This document shows, piece by piece, positions 1 to 11,114 of a stretch of 64,000 nt of DNA (its first letter is position 1; each line of letters begins with the position of its first letter). The notes below the pieces were generated by a model. That model made no database searches and had not been told where the DNA came from. It was given only the letters and a program-made list of their open reading frames with translations. The position numbers and the translations under genes were made by a program. The stretch comes from Puccinia triticina (Eukaryota; Basidiomycota; Pucciniomycetes; Pucciniales; Pucciniaceae): assembly GCF_026914185.1 (NCBI RefSeq), contig NC_070560.1:1028001-1092000 (forward strand). Reading direction: 5' to 3'.

Positions 1-2244
1 AAAACTTCATTGAGCAGTATGATCATTCGAGGTAGTTGGATTGAGTACTGAGTCAGTTTTTTTATTCCCTGGGCAATAACGGCCCATCTTTTCCAAACAT
101 TCATAACACAACCGATGTCGCCCGCTTTCATTGCCGCGTTCCCCTCAACAATGGTTGAAAAATCCGCTAGCCGTAAGATCAAATTCGAAAGCTTTGGAGA
201 AGTTTGATGAGTTGCGTCAAGTTTAGCGTCCGGAGAGAAGAATCGCAAGTATGTTTCGTCGACAACCTCTTTAATTCTGGAACTCGAAATTGAAGGAATA
301 TTTTGGTTTAGACTAGCACTATCAGTTCCCATGACCACCCTGAAGCAGAAAAATAGTCGCTTTAGCATGTTGATTTGTTGCAGATAAGAGGGAAAGAAAT
401 TGATGCTCACATGATACAATACACCAAGGTTGCTTTGTGAATCTTCTCGATATTCTTGATCATGAGGGTGAAGTCCTTCTTTTCAAGCATCTTGTGCGAA
501 GGAATACCTAGACTATTCAGAAATCGCCAAGCACCCGAGTCACGCGAGTCAGAGATATCTCCAAAGTGTTTGGAGTAGATCGCTTGAGCAATATTCCACA
601 TGGTATGTGCGCCCCCCAAGATTGTCTGTACATTAACAAGGCTTTCTTCCGGGTGCCTGCTTGGTATGCGTTGAGTTCGTAAAGTTGTGAAATTCGTACA
701 TGTAGCAAGGTCGCCGTCGATAATTTGGACTCAAGAAGAGAAATCAGTCAACAATATTGTAGACTGTTTGGTGATAGATTCAACGACCTCGCCAGCTCCT
801 TGAGCCGAGTTATCGGAAGCTACCATAAGCTTTAACATTGTGATGTCAGGTGACTTGTTTGATAACTGGTCGACGATTGGAGGTTTTGTGTTTATCGAGA
901 CAAGTGAATCGGATGGAGATCCAAGGTAATCAAGAAGGGCTTCAGTAATCTGAATCTTCAAGACCAACTCCCACTGTACTTCTTCTTTTGGAGTTGGTAG
1001 GAGCATCCGAGAGTGGACATCGAATTCAGACACCTTTGACATCGCCTCGCGATAGCTTTCTATGGTGAGATCCGGAGCGGGGACCGAGGCGATGAGTTCT
1101 GGGCTTGGGTGATGAATGTATCCCCATGTGCCATGGAAAATCCAAGTTGTATGTCCTACGGATTTCATGTGGACACGTTCTTCAAAGTCAAGGTTATCGA
1201 TGCATAGGAATGGCGCCAGATTTGGGGCCGGTGACTTTGCTAGCTTGATCGAGACTTGAGATTTGGCTTGGCGGCTGAGATAGTTCAAGGCATGATTAGC
1301 TGTTCGGCGCGAGGAAGACAGGCCAATGTAATTCAGGAAGATGTTGACCCGATCCGAGACCCCGCATGCAAGAAATGTTAAAGAATTAGCCAGCTGGTCG
1401 CCATTATTTCTTCGATTAGCTACAAACGCGACCATCGAGCATATCGTTCTTGCAACCTTGAATAAAATAAGAATCAAATAGAATCAGCATTTCAAATTGA
1501 AGATCATAGTCTTGGATTGAATCAAGAAAAGAAACTTACCATGTAGGCTCGCTCGTTATGGTCAACAGGTGAGTTGACATCAAACTCGTCGTTCGGATCC
1601 ATGCCATCGCCTTGGAGGTCGGTTTTGGGGACAGGGTCAGTTTCATCGTCGGAATCTTCTCGGTCGTCATCGGCTGGGCTTTTCGCAGTGAGAGGTTGTT
1701 TTTTGAGTTTGGCATGAATCATATTGAAGAGGAATGGCATGTCTTCGGTGACTAGTGCCTCGCCGCGATCTTTCTTACACTCGTCAGTGAAAAGGGAAGC
1801 TGAGATATTTTTTGTGTTGTGGTAAGCGCCCTCTGGGTAAGCGCCCTTTGGCGGCTTTTGAAAGTTGACTATCCTGCTGGCCTGGATTTTGACAAGATCA
1901 AAAATTCAAGAGAAGTTAGCCAATAATTTGAAGAAAAACAAAGCAGAAAAATAAGAATACAGCACCTCCTCCAGGATAAATTCCTCCCATTGATCTTTTC
2001 CCGTTTGTTTGCGACTGATGTAATTGCGGATGGTTCCCAGTAGCCGCAAAGTAGATGGCCATCCAGTTTTGGTTGACCAATACCGTCGCTGAGCAGAAAT
2101 CAAGATGTCATTGCTCTTAAGGAAGGCCTCAACGAACAACTTGGGTGTATAACCCATCTGCGAGATTAGCTTGCATATTGATGTCAGCTTGCTTCGTCCG
2201 GTGCGGATGTTTTTCCGTTTCTTGAGAGGTTCGCATCGGTGCAT
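1..2244 (-). pseudogene. DUF6589-domain protein, 3' cut by the window edge, one in-frame stop
   Basis: I recognise this from the multi-copy DUF6589 family of basidiomycetes. Its molecular function is unknown to me, and its copy number suggests a mobile-element origin (inference). Exons on the minus strand: 2244-1966, 1881-1540, 1456-411 and 339-<1. All introns are GT-AG, 71-84 nt, and the frame closes across each. Family landmarks in order: the N-terminal RRYWSTKTGWPST block followed by QWEEFILEE; an acidic linker (DDDREDSDDE); FLACGVSDRVN; the DNLDFEERVH and FHGTWGYIHHPSPE block; GGAHTMWNIAQAI; IEKIHKATLVYCI; and the C-terminal NAAMKAGDIG block. A TGA at 731-733 interrupts exon 3 in an otherwise continuous frame, where the family context (DFFSR-like, then LQ.IDGDL) predicts Arg. 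Unless that stop is a sequencing error, the gene is dead. The start was chosen because the ORF opens at the expected N-terminus. Confidence 0.8.
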
Positions 2245-3319
2245 TTCTGGTATGTCGTGGGAGTGCGATGCCGGGTAGGAGAGGAAGGCGAAGGCGGGGT
2301 GAGTTTTGTGATGACCTGTTATGACAGAGTGTTATGATGGGAAGTCCAAAATGTCAAAAAAAAGACAAAGAATATGAAAAAAAGAGAAAAGGTTTCTGCC
2401 AGTAAGCGGCCAAAGGAAAATACCCAAATACAAAGTTTTGAAAGCTCACTCGGGGATGATGGAGAGGGAGTGGATGAATTCTGAGTTGACAGGATTCACA
2501 AGATTATGCTCAAGTACCTCTGGCCAGGAGGAACAATGAACTCGGCTGAAACTGTGATGGTCATGGCGGAAAAACATCCTTCACCACCAAAAGTGGTGAA
2601 TGCTCTCAGGCCAACATGCGCCGATAGTTCATAAGCCCCCTCCACGCGGGAGAGATCACAGTGCTACACATCTCTCCCCGGCTAAAAGCTGCCCGCGCCG
2701 CAGCGTGGACGGGGGCTTAGTTAAGTTCGGCTCATGCCGCCTCTGTGGACAGGGGGGAACTGATCGTTCCTCATTCGCTCCCCTGCAATCTAAAATGGCC
2801 CTGTTGCTGTGGGACCAAGAATAAACTTGATTGGCTTTACCTGCAGTTGGGGATTTGTCAGGCATGACCTGATCTGCCCAAGAGAGCTGTGATTTCACCA
2901 CACCAAAACAAAGCAAAAATTAAAATGAATGAAAAGTATTTCCATGTCTGATGCCTTGCACACATTATCAATGTGGTTGTGAAAGATAGCTTTAATATCT
3001 TCCCAGAAGTTATCAACAAGATTTGGGACAGCATTTTTTAAGCCAAGAGCACCCATTTGCCCAAAAATTCCTCCAAGGAGTCAATTGATCTCATTGGAAT
3101 GGACCAGCAAGAACTCCCATTGGTAGCAAGCACTCCCATTGGTGCATGTTTTCACCTTTTGGAACTCAACTTTTCTCATTATTAAGTTGGCCCTTCTGTA
3201 TAAGGAAGTTTTCAATCAGTTTGCAATTCAAGATGCAAACTACTCTCATTGTCCTACCTCAGCCAAGTGGGTGAAGATTTCCACTATTAAGAAATTATTG
3301 TCTGTTTTTCACTTGGGTA
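2245..3319. other. Intergenic, no recognised gene; contains a short GC-rich fold-back
   Basis: This lies upstream of the DUF6589 gene. The only structure I see is an 88-bp inverted repeat at 2632-2719, which starts TAAGCCCCCTCCACGC and ends with its near complement GCGTGGACGGGGGCTTA. The remaining short ORFs have no recognisable similarity. Confidence 0.5.
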
Positions 3320-4179
3320 CAGTTGCGCAAGGCATCCTACCATAAAGCCTTGCCCGCAACAAGACATTTCAAACGCGGGCCAGATCTACAACTCCACATA
3401 TGAGCACTATGTCATGTAAATGAAATTTTTGAGCTCTTTGGAGGCTTTAGATTCCAGTTCTATGAGGGCTAAGGTTTCTGACCAGCCTTTTTTTTGGGGG
3501 GGGAGCCTCACATTACGGACACTGGCCCAAATACATACTGTAAAGCCATATTTATGGGCTTACATATGCTGAAGCCATATGTATGTATATGTTACACCTG
3601 TAATCCCATAGATTACACCATCGGAGGACCTCTGATCCCGGTCATCAAAGAGCCTACAACCTCTTGATCACCAGTCAGCCGGTCATTGCAGAGGCGAGTA
3701 TACAACCTCTTGATGACTGGCTGACCGGTCATTGGGTTTTATCCTCTTTGATGGCCGGCTGATCGGTCATCAAGAGGGTTTATCCTCTTTGATGGGCGGC
3801 TGACCGGTCATCAACAGGGATACAACCCCTCTCAATGGCCTCCTGTTGATGACCGGTCAGCTGGCCATTGAAGAGGATAAACCCTCTTGATGACCGGTCA
3901 GCCAGCCATTGAAGAGGATAAACCCTCTTGATGACCGGTCAGCCGGCCATCAAAGAGGATACAACCTCTTGATGACCGGTTAGCCGGTCATTGAAGAGGG
4001 TAAAACCTCTTTATGACTGGTCAGCCGGCCATCAAAGAGGATAAAACCTCTTGATGACCGGTCATTGCTGTGGATCTTGGCCAAAAAATACTGGGAAAAA
4101 TTAGAAACTTAGACCCTGGAATTCCGGACCGGGGTCCCCCGGGGGTATTTCTTGTACGGTAGGATGCCTTGCGCAACTG
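3320..4179. mobile_element. Tc1/mariner- or pogo-like MITE with internal minisatellite
   Basis: The terminal inverted repeats start CAGTTGCGCAAGGCATCCTA and match over 22 bp at both ends. Each end is flanked by TA (3318-3319 and 4180-4181), the target duplication typical of the Tc1/mariner/pogo superfamily. The 860-bp element has no transposase ORF. Its middle is filled by a GATGACCGG-type array. Confidence 0.75.
3632..4072. repeat. Palindromic minisatellite array 1 (about 41-bp unit)
   Basis: About ten diverged units of the form GATGACCGGTCAGCCGG(C/T)CAT followed by a spacer such as GAAGAGGATAAACCCTCTT. Both the core (GATGACCGG/CCGGTCATC) and the spacer (AAGAGG/CCTCTT) are inverted repeats, so single strands could fold into serial hairpins. 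It lies wholly inside the MITE at 3320-4179. Confidence 0.8.
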
Positions 4180-5092
4180 TAAGTATTTTCTTCTTTTCTT
4201 CATTGAGCAATGAGTTCCCATAGATTTATTAGCTAAAATTGCATTCAATTCTTCAACTTATTGAATTAAGCTACTTTAAAGCTTGGAATGACACAATAGC
4301 CTACTGCACACATTGCCTACAAAACTATGAAGAAGGTCAACAATCAGTTGCCAAAAAAAAATCTTGCTTCACATACTCAAAATGGTTCAGCCAATGCAGG
4401 ATAAATTCAACAAGTACTGGATTCCAATGGAAGAATTTGCAGCAATCAACCAAGTTTTTGATCCTTGTTTCAATTTCCTCCACATTTATTCTCTCTGAAG
4501 AACTTTGCAACAATCATGCTGCACTCAGCATCAACAGAATCAGGAAAAAACTCTCCACCTGGTTTGATGAAGTGATTTGCAACAAAAACAAATCACTCTC
4601 AAACAGTTTCTCAAGCCCCAATCCAGAAGAAAACAACTTGACTGTCACAAAATAGGCTGCTACTATGATCAGCAATTCAAGCAATACCTAAAAAGGAAGA
4701 AGGTTTCCCAATTGGTCTCTACAACAACCACACTTGATCTCTATCTTTTGAGGAACCACTGATTGAATTCAACTTTTCACTCCTCTCCTGGTGGAGTGCC
4801 CACACCAATTGATTCCCAACACTTGCAATACTTGAAAGATTAATTCTATGACTCTGATGAATTCCATTGCATTGGATTTGGCATTCTCCACAGGTGGCAA
4901 AGTGCTTGGCAGTAATCAAACACAAATGTAACCTACCAGTCTTGAAGAACTTGTACGTGCACAAAATTGGATCTGGGCTGAAGAGGGGATGATAATGGGT
5001 GATGATGATGAATTGGATAATGTATCTGTCACTGTTTCCAGCTTGAGTTAGTTTATATTGTTTCCATTTATCTTGATACACACTTTTTTATA
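4180..5092. other. No recognised gene
   Basis: Two overlapping plus-strand ORFs (4239-4655 and 4577-4762) look weakly protein-like, with Ser/Asn/Lys-rich stretches, but I recognise no domain. They may be decayed transposon sequence lying between two inverted-repeat elements. Confidence 0.3.
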
Positions 5093-6483
5093 CGGACTTT
5101 TCGCGCACTGTGGGGGTTGTCGTCTCGACGTCCAGCCCCCAGTGCGCGCTTCGGCCACGGCTCTTTGCGCACTGCATTTTCCCCAAAAAAATTGGCTTGC
5201 ATTTCTTGAGATATTTTGTGATGAATCAATACAATGGCTTTTTATGATCCCCCAAGAAAATAATCAGGTCATTTAGGGGTCTCCTTGAGCCTAGAGAAAA
5301 TTGACATGAAAAAATCATATTTTAACGCAACAAGCATTTAAAAAGCCACTTCCTGCAACCCAGTAGCCACAAAAAATTCACAGTACAATAGTGCATGTGC
5401 AATTTCACAGCCTGATAATTTTCAGAATTTTCACCAGCTTTCCTGTAGCTCAAATAGGTATTGCGTTTATTATTTTGTGTATATGTATAACTTTTTTGTT
5501 ACACACACCAAAGGCACAGAATTTTGAGAGAACAGAGAAATATGCTTCAAATTAATTCCCTGAAATTCCTAGCAATGGTGTGTCATTATAAAATGAGATA
5601 TAAGGGGTGCGCGGCAGGCTTAGTAGGAAGATTACTGCTAACTGTGTAGCATTTTTACACACTCAAACAGCCCCAAAATTTCAGAAATGTTTTCATTGTG
5701 AATATTCTCCGCGCCATAAATTTCTTGGCAATAGTGTGTCATGATAACATGAAATGTAGTGCGGCGGGCTTAGTAGCAAAATGACTGCTAACTTATCTCA
5801 TGTTTTAATGACACAATATTGCTAAGAGCTTTATGGCGCGGAGAATATGCAAAATTGAAACATTCCTGAAAATTTCAGACTGTTTCAGGGTGTAACAAAA
5901 ACTCTATACATGTAGCAGCCATTTTCCTACTAAGCCCGCCACGCACCCCTTATAATCTCATTTTATAATGAAACACCATTGCTGGGAATTTCAGGGAATT
6001 AATTTGAAGCATATTTCTCTGTGCTCTCAAAATTTTGTGCCTTTGGTGTGTGTAACAAAAAAGCTATACATATACGCAAAATAATAAACGCAATACCTAT
6101 TTGAGCTACAGGAAAGCTGGTGAAAATTCTGAAAATTATTAGGCTGTAAAATTGCACATGCACTATTGTACTGTGAAGTTTTTGTGGCTACTGGGTCGCA
6201 GGAAGTGGCTTTTTAAATGCTTGTCGCGTTAAAATATGATTTTTTCATGTCAATTTTCTCTAGGCTCAAGGAGACCCCTGAATGACTTGATTATTTTCTT
6301 GGGGGATCATAAAAAGCCATTCTATTGATTCATCAAAAAAATCTGAAGAAATGCAAGCCAATCTTTGGGGGGAAAATGCAGTGCGCAAAGAGCCGTGGCA
6401 GAAGCGCGCACTGGGGGCTGGACGTCGAGACGACAACCCCCACAGTGCGCAAAGAGTTTTCCGCAGTGCGCGAAGTAAGTCCG
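5093..6483. mobile_element. Fold-back element, two arms of about 0.65-0.7 kb
   Basis: Nearly the whole element is one long inverted repeat. The left arm starts CGGACTTTTCGCGCACTG and the right arm ends with the complement (GCGCGAAGTAAGTCCG). Internal landmarks recur inverted: the block ending GGGGGTTGTCGTCTCGACG, the tract GGGGGATCATAAAAAGCC, and the centre-proximal CTCCGCGCCATAAA. The loop lies near 5755-5800. An 8-bp direct repeat TTTTTATA flanks it (5085-5092 and 6484-6491). That length fits hAT-like integration, but the superfamily is not established. No transposase is encoded. Confidence 0.8.
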
Positions 6484-6514
6484 TTTTTATATACATGAAT
6501 GCTCCAGATCTTTT

Positions 6515-6680
6515 GAAAGCTTGGGTCAACCCAAGACCCAACCCACATCATCCCTTGAGTTTGGGTTTGGGCAGCTTATTTGAAGGTTTGTCCTGACCCA
6601 ACCCAACCTGGCATTTACCTTGGGTTGAGTTTGGGCATGTTTTTCCAAGTCAAACCTGACCCTTTTACATCCTGAGTGTG
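6515..6680. repeat. Fragment of a GGGTTGGG-rich hAT-type MITE
   Basis: Tracts such as AACCCAAGACCCAACCC and GGGTTGAGTTTGGGC, ending in TTTTACATCCTGAGTG, resemble the intact element at 35517-35896. No target duplication could be found, so this is a diverged or partial copy. Confidence 0.5.
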
Positions 6681-7198
6681 GTAAACAGAAGTGTGAAAAA
6701 TCAAAAGAAAAAAGCTTGTCACTGTCTAGTGATAAGCTTACTTTTCCTGGTGGACAGGCATAATTTAATAAAGTAGGGACTAGTTGTCTTTCTAATGGAT
6801 GACCATCAAGAACATATATATCTTTTACACAAATTAACAAGGCAAAAGAAAGAGTGCTTTTTTCTGGGAGGTTGGTTCAGGGATTGTATCTGTCTTCCAC
6901 AGTAATCAAGCAAGTGACACAGACTGGTAAATTATAACATAAGAACGATGCAATTGAGAAAAAAAACCTTCCTCTGAGGCACCATACAAATCATTTAGAT
7001 CATTGCAGAGAAATAGTAGGAGTGGCTGTCGGAGGTGCAAATTTGCGCAAAAGGGGGTGTGGACATCATTTTGTAAATTTGCACTGCGAATGATTCGAAA
7101 ATGAGGGAAAGGAAATCTGCGAGGAAACGTATCGTCCCGTTCGGGGGTGGAGGTTGAGAAGGAAGTGGCTTTGGCTTCCCGAAAGGTTCTTGATGCGG

Positions 7199-7915
7199 TT
7201 ACTTGCCAGCGACGCCATTAACGGTGGATGCGTCCGAGTTCGCGCTGGGTTTTGCGGTATCGGTGGATGCTTCGTGGACCGGTGGACTTTCAGACGTGGT
7301 TGCTGGCTGGGGCGGCTCCTTCTGCTCAGACACCGGCGCCAGGATGTGTTCGGGCTTGGCGTCTTCCTTGGCCTTGGAGGTCGCTTGTGCGCCCTTTGCG
7401 ACCTCCTCTGCTTTCTTCGCGTCCTCGTCTTTGTTTCTGAGTTTTTCGAGACTGAAGTAAGCGCGGAGGCCGCGCGAGAATCGGGCAACAAACGAGTCTC
7501 CGTAATACCAGTTCACCAAGCACTGTTTCAATTTAGCGAGAAGACTCAGTTTCTTTCCGTCCTTTGCGTCTTTGGCTAGCTCCAATTGGTCTTGCGTGTG
7601 TTCTGGAGGCTTTGAGGAACTGTGTTCGGATTGCGAGTTTTCAAGAAGCGGTTGTTCTTCCTCTGTGAGCATCGACTTTGATCCGCTTGCATGACTTCCG
7701 TCTGAAAGAGGCTTGGTTTTGCTGATGAGTGGCGTCTTCTCTTCTTCTTTGTCGAACCCATTCCTGGCCGGATCGGCAGCTTTGGTCGCAGAAAGATCTG
7801 TGCGGAGATTATCGACTTCACTGGCAACAGCTGTTGAATCCGGGACGGGGCTTCCCAATGACCAGTTCAGATGGCAGAACAGCAAGACGAGAATTGGAAG
7901 AAGTTTACTTTGCAT
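7199..7915 (-). CDS. Secreted charged protein, candidate effector, unknown function
   Basis: Single exon of 238 aa, starting MQSKLLPILVLLFCHLNWSL, a clear signal peptide with likely cleavage before SPVPDST. A second ATG six codons upstream (7933) is in frame, but starting there would put polar residues ahead of the hydrophobic core, so the inner start is preferred. The mature part is rich in Lys, Glu, Ser and Ala. It has one compact segment near residues 125-165 (LSLLAKLKQCLVNWYYGDSFVARFSRGLRAYFSLEKL in two adjoining pieces) that may be the folded or amphipathic part, followed by a Lys/Ala/Glu stretch and a Pro/Ser/Thr-rich tail. It has one Cys. A TATA-like site lies about 115 bp upstream. 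No family is recognised. Secretion is well supported; an effector role is only inferred from the organism. Confidence 0.7.
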   Translation of the reverse strand: MQSKLLPILVLLFCHLNWSLGSPVPDSTAVASEVDNLRTDLSATKAADPARNGFDKEEEKTPLISKTKPLSDGSHASGSKSMLTEEEQPLLENSQSEHSSSKPPEHTQDQLELAKDAKDGKKLSLLAKLKQCLVNWYYGDSFVARFSRGLRAYFSLEKLRNKDEDAKKAEEVAKGAQATSKAKEDAKPEHILAPVSEQKEPPQPATTSESPPVHEASTDTAKPSANSDASTVNGVAGK

Positions 7916-8030
7916 GCCGGGTGAAATGATCAAAACTTGCTTCGCTGAGAAGTGTTATGCAGCACAGTTGGCTCAAGTAGTCCTTGATGATAAGCGAGTG
8001 TAATACACGAATGAGCCTTTAGGACTTGGG

Positions 8031-8040
8031 AATATAAATA
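8031..8040 (-). promoter_or_regulatory. TATA-like element of the secreted-protein gene
   Basis: TATTTATATT on the minus strand, about 115 bp upstream of the ATG at 7915. Confidence 0.4.
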
Positions 8041-8955
8041 GTCAAGGGGAATCCTGTCGGGGGATGTTGTGCTATCAAACATTCATGCGTTCGGGGAGAA
8101 ACGGCACTGGGTCATCTGATTTGTACTTTGATAAGGAATACCGTGTGTCAGATGATAGATTAATACACATTGCCTGCCGAATCCATACCGGGTTCAGCTC
8201 GCCCTCGTTCCAAAGATTGCGACATGTTTAGACACCAGAGTTTGCAAGGCACAGACAATCGTCGATAGAAAATTGTGTGATTTTCAGGACCTATTGGCTG
8301 TCTCAGGCCTCCGGAGCGAGCTGTATGGACTGGTGTACATCTTTTGTACACTGACGCAGAGTCGAGTCGGCCCAGAGCGGCGAGTCGTCTCTGCAGACCG
8401 GATCGAGGTTTGGTGAAACAAGGAGAGGCACTTCCCCACCACTGAGTTTCAAGCTCCTGTACGAATTACGATACCACAGAACGCGTCACCCCAGTAGACC
8501 GGAAATTGGCTATACAATAGGCCCCGGGGGAGTGTTCCCGCGCCTACAGGATAGGCGCTTGGCGCAGTTCGGTACATCTATGATCTCGCAAATTTTCGCA
8601 ATCCATTTCTGATTTACATAAATATGTACATGTCTACACCATGGGTGAAGCGCATCGAAATTATTTCGATCGCCCACCGAAATGCTTTTGGTTGGCCCGC
8701 CTGCAAGGGCGGACCGTCCATTGACGGTCGGCGATTCTCCAGAAAGGAAACCAGCGGTTTACTGGATGGGATTCCGAATTTATTTCGGATTGCCAACCCC
8801 ATTCCGAATTGCTTTCGATGGCTATTCGGAATGGTGACGAGTTGGCGCGGTCTGCTGAAGGCTCGAAAATGAGAGTGGGCAACTGGTCAAACAAAAGGGG
8901 AATCGAACCAGCACCATCTGGCTGATCCACGCCACAGGAGCTGCTTGACCACTAT

Positions 8956-10244
8956 CACCACCTGCAAATGGGTGTGGTTTTCTCCGCAGCCACAGCCAGT
9001 GGTTTTCCCTCGGAACTCGCGCGGCCCCCGGAAAACTCGTGCGGCCCCCGGAAACCATCATTCGGGGTGATGATACACATAACTCACCCGGGCCCTTGAT
9101 GACCGGCGAGCCGCGGGTCATCAGGACACACCGATGACCGGACAGCCGCGGGTCATCAGGACACACCGATGACCGGACAGCTGGCCGGTCATCGAGCTAT
9201 ACATGCCTCAATGACTGGTCAGACGGCTGGTCATCAAGGCAGACAGCTCGATGACCGGAGCCGGCCGGTCATCAAGAAGGCAGACACTGATCAATGACCG
9301 GTCATCAAGGATACACCTCGATCACCTCAGACCGGCCAGCTGGCTGGTCATTGAAGTGTCCTTGATGACCGGCTGGCTCCGGTCATCGAGGTACATGTAT
9401 ACCTCGATGGCCAGCCGTCTGACCAGTCATCAAGGTATACACCTCAATGACCGGCCAACTGGCTGGCCATCAAAATTGTACCTCGATGACCGGTCAGCTG
9501 GCTGGTCGTCGAGGTATACAGGCACCTTGATGACCGGAGCAGGCCGGTCGTCAAGGCATACACCTTGATCATCCCTGTCATCAAGGCTGGATCATTGATG
9601 ACCGGAGCCGGCCGGTCATCAAGGCCTTGATCATTGATGACCGGAGCCAACCGGCCATTAAGGCATACACCTTGATGACCGGCCAGCTCGGGTCGGTTCA
9701 TCAAGGTACATTCATACCTCGAAGACCAGCCGGCTGGCTGGTCATCGAGGTACATATGTTGATGGCCAGCCAGTTGGCCGGTCATTGAGGTGTATACCTC
9801 GATGACTGCTCAGATGGCTGGTCATCAAGGTACATGTACCTTGACATCAAGGACACCTCGATGACCAGCCAGCTGGCCGGTGATCGAGTTGTATCTGTGC
9901 CTTAATGACCGATTAGATGGCCGGTCATCGAGTGTCTACCGTCTTGATGACCGGCCGGCTCCAGTCATCGAGCTGTCTGCCTTGACGACCAGCCGTCTGA
10001 CCAGTCATCGAGGCATGTATACCTTGATGACCGCCCAGCTGTCCGGTCATCGGTGCGTCCTGATGACCCGCGGCTCGCCGTTCATCAAGCTGTACAACTT
10101 GGCTGGTCGTCATGTGGCCAGCCAGATGACCGGCCCGGGCGAGTTATGTTTACCCCGAATGATGGTTCCCGGGGGCCGCGCGAGTTCAGTTGGAAAACCA
10201 CTGGGTGTGGCTGCGGAGAAAACCACACCCATTTGCAGGTGGTG
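8956..10244. mobile_element. Long-TIR non-autonomous element with internal minisatellite
   Basis: Terminal inverted repeats of more than 100 bp begin CACCACCTGCAAATGGGTGT and include GCGCGGCCCCCGG and ACCATCATTCGGGGT in both arms. TAT flanks both ends (8953-8955 and 10245-10247), which suits a CACTA-like 3-bp target duplication, but three bases are weak evidence. There is no transposase. The inside is a GATGACCGG array. Confidence 0.7.
9096..10135. repeat. Palindromic minisatellite array 2
   Basis: About 25 irregular units alternate GATGACCGGnnnnnnCCGGTCATC cores with spacers such as AAGGCATACACCTT or GAGGTATACACCTC, themselves imperfect palindromes. Unit length varies, roughly 35-50 bp. Confidence 0.8.
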
Positions 10245-11114
10245 TATGCTAGACACACCATGCAGTCAGGTGTGTGATTAGTGGATATAAGGCTGCATTT
10301 GTGGGGCTTGCCCGGTCGTATACAAAACTATTCTGGGGAAAATCCAGGAAAGAAACCGGAATGAGATTCCGGTCTGTTTCCTGGAATGAAGTCGAATGAA
10401 TTCCGACTTCATTCCGGCGCGGACCCATCTTTTCAGGTTTGGGTTTAACCCGAATTGCAATCGGAATGATTCCGGTCCTTCGACTACACCGGAAGCATTC
10501 CAATCGCTTTTCGGTTTTTCTTGCCCTCCAGTATTTTTACTGGATTCAAACTCTAAAACTTCACTTGTGGTGTAGTTGTGTGGACCCACGCGGCCTTTGC
10601 TGCGCGCAGCAGAGTGAAACCTATGTCCGCGAGCTCTCCATCATTGTTGATCACCCTCGATGAACAACTCGGCCACTAACCACCCGTTCTCACCAACTTC
10701 GCCTGCCAACTCGAACTGATCAACCTCATCCTCAACCAACATCTATCCTGCCAGCTATCAATACACGTTCCCAATTTCTTTGTCCTTGTGAGTACTTTTA
10801 ATCTTTCTCAGCGTACCAAAGCTGTTCACGGTTTGCATGGCGGACCCAATCTTGCATATGTGGATGGGACAACATGTAGGCTATTGCAGTTCATAGCTGA
10901 GGATGTACAATCATCACCATTTGTACCCAGTTCTATAATTACAAACCATGTATAGCAATCAAGAAAACACCCCACGTCTCACCGGAAACCCAAAACAAAC
11001 AGTGTCCTTCGGCTTGCTCTTGCCAGTAATTCAGGTCTTCAGCCCGGTTTTTACCGTGATATCAAAAGAACCACTGCTTTTTCACAAAACCCTCCTCAGC
11101 ACTTTGGCCATCAC
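10245..11114. other. Intergenic; possible upstream exon of the next gene
   Basis: 10300-10560 is rich in imperfect inverted repeats around CGGAAT/ATTCCG. A short ORF beginning at 10660 and its surroundings, ending at a possible donor TTGTGAGTAC near 10795, could be a 5' exon of the gene downstream. I cannot decide this from sequence alone. Confidence 0.3.

Noticed and set aside
5093..6551. Short ORFs near both ends of the fold-back (72-91 aa)
   Set aside because: They are the same inverted sequence read from each arm, so they carry no independent evidence of coding.
9251..9785. ORFs of 105-114 aa in both strands (MTGQLAGHQ-type repeats)
   Set aside because: Translation of the GATGACCGG array, with no start context or conserved domain.
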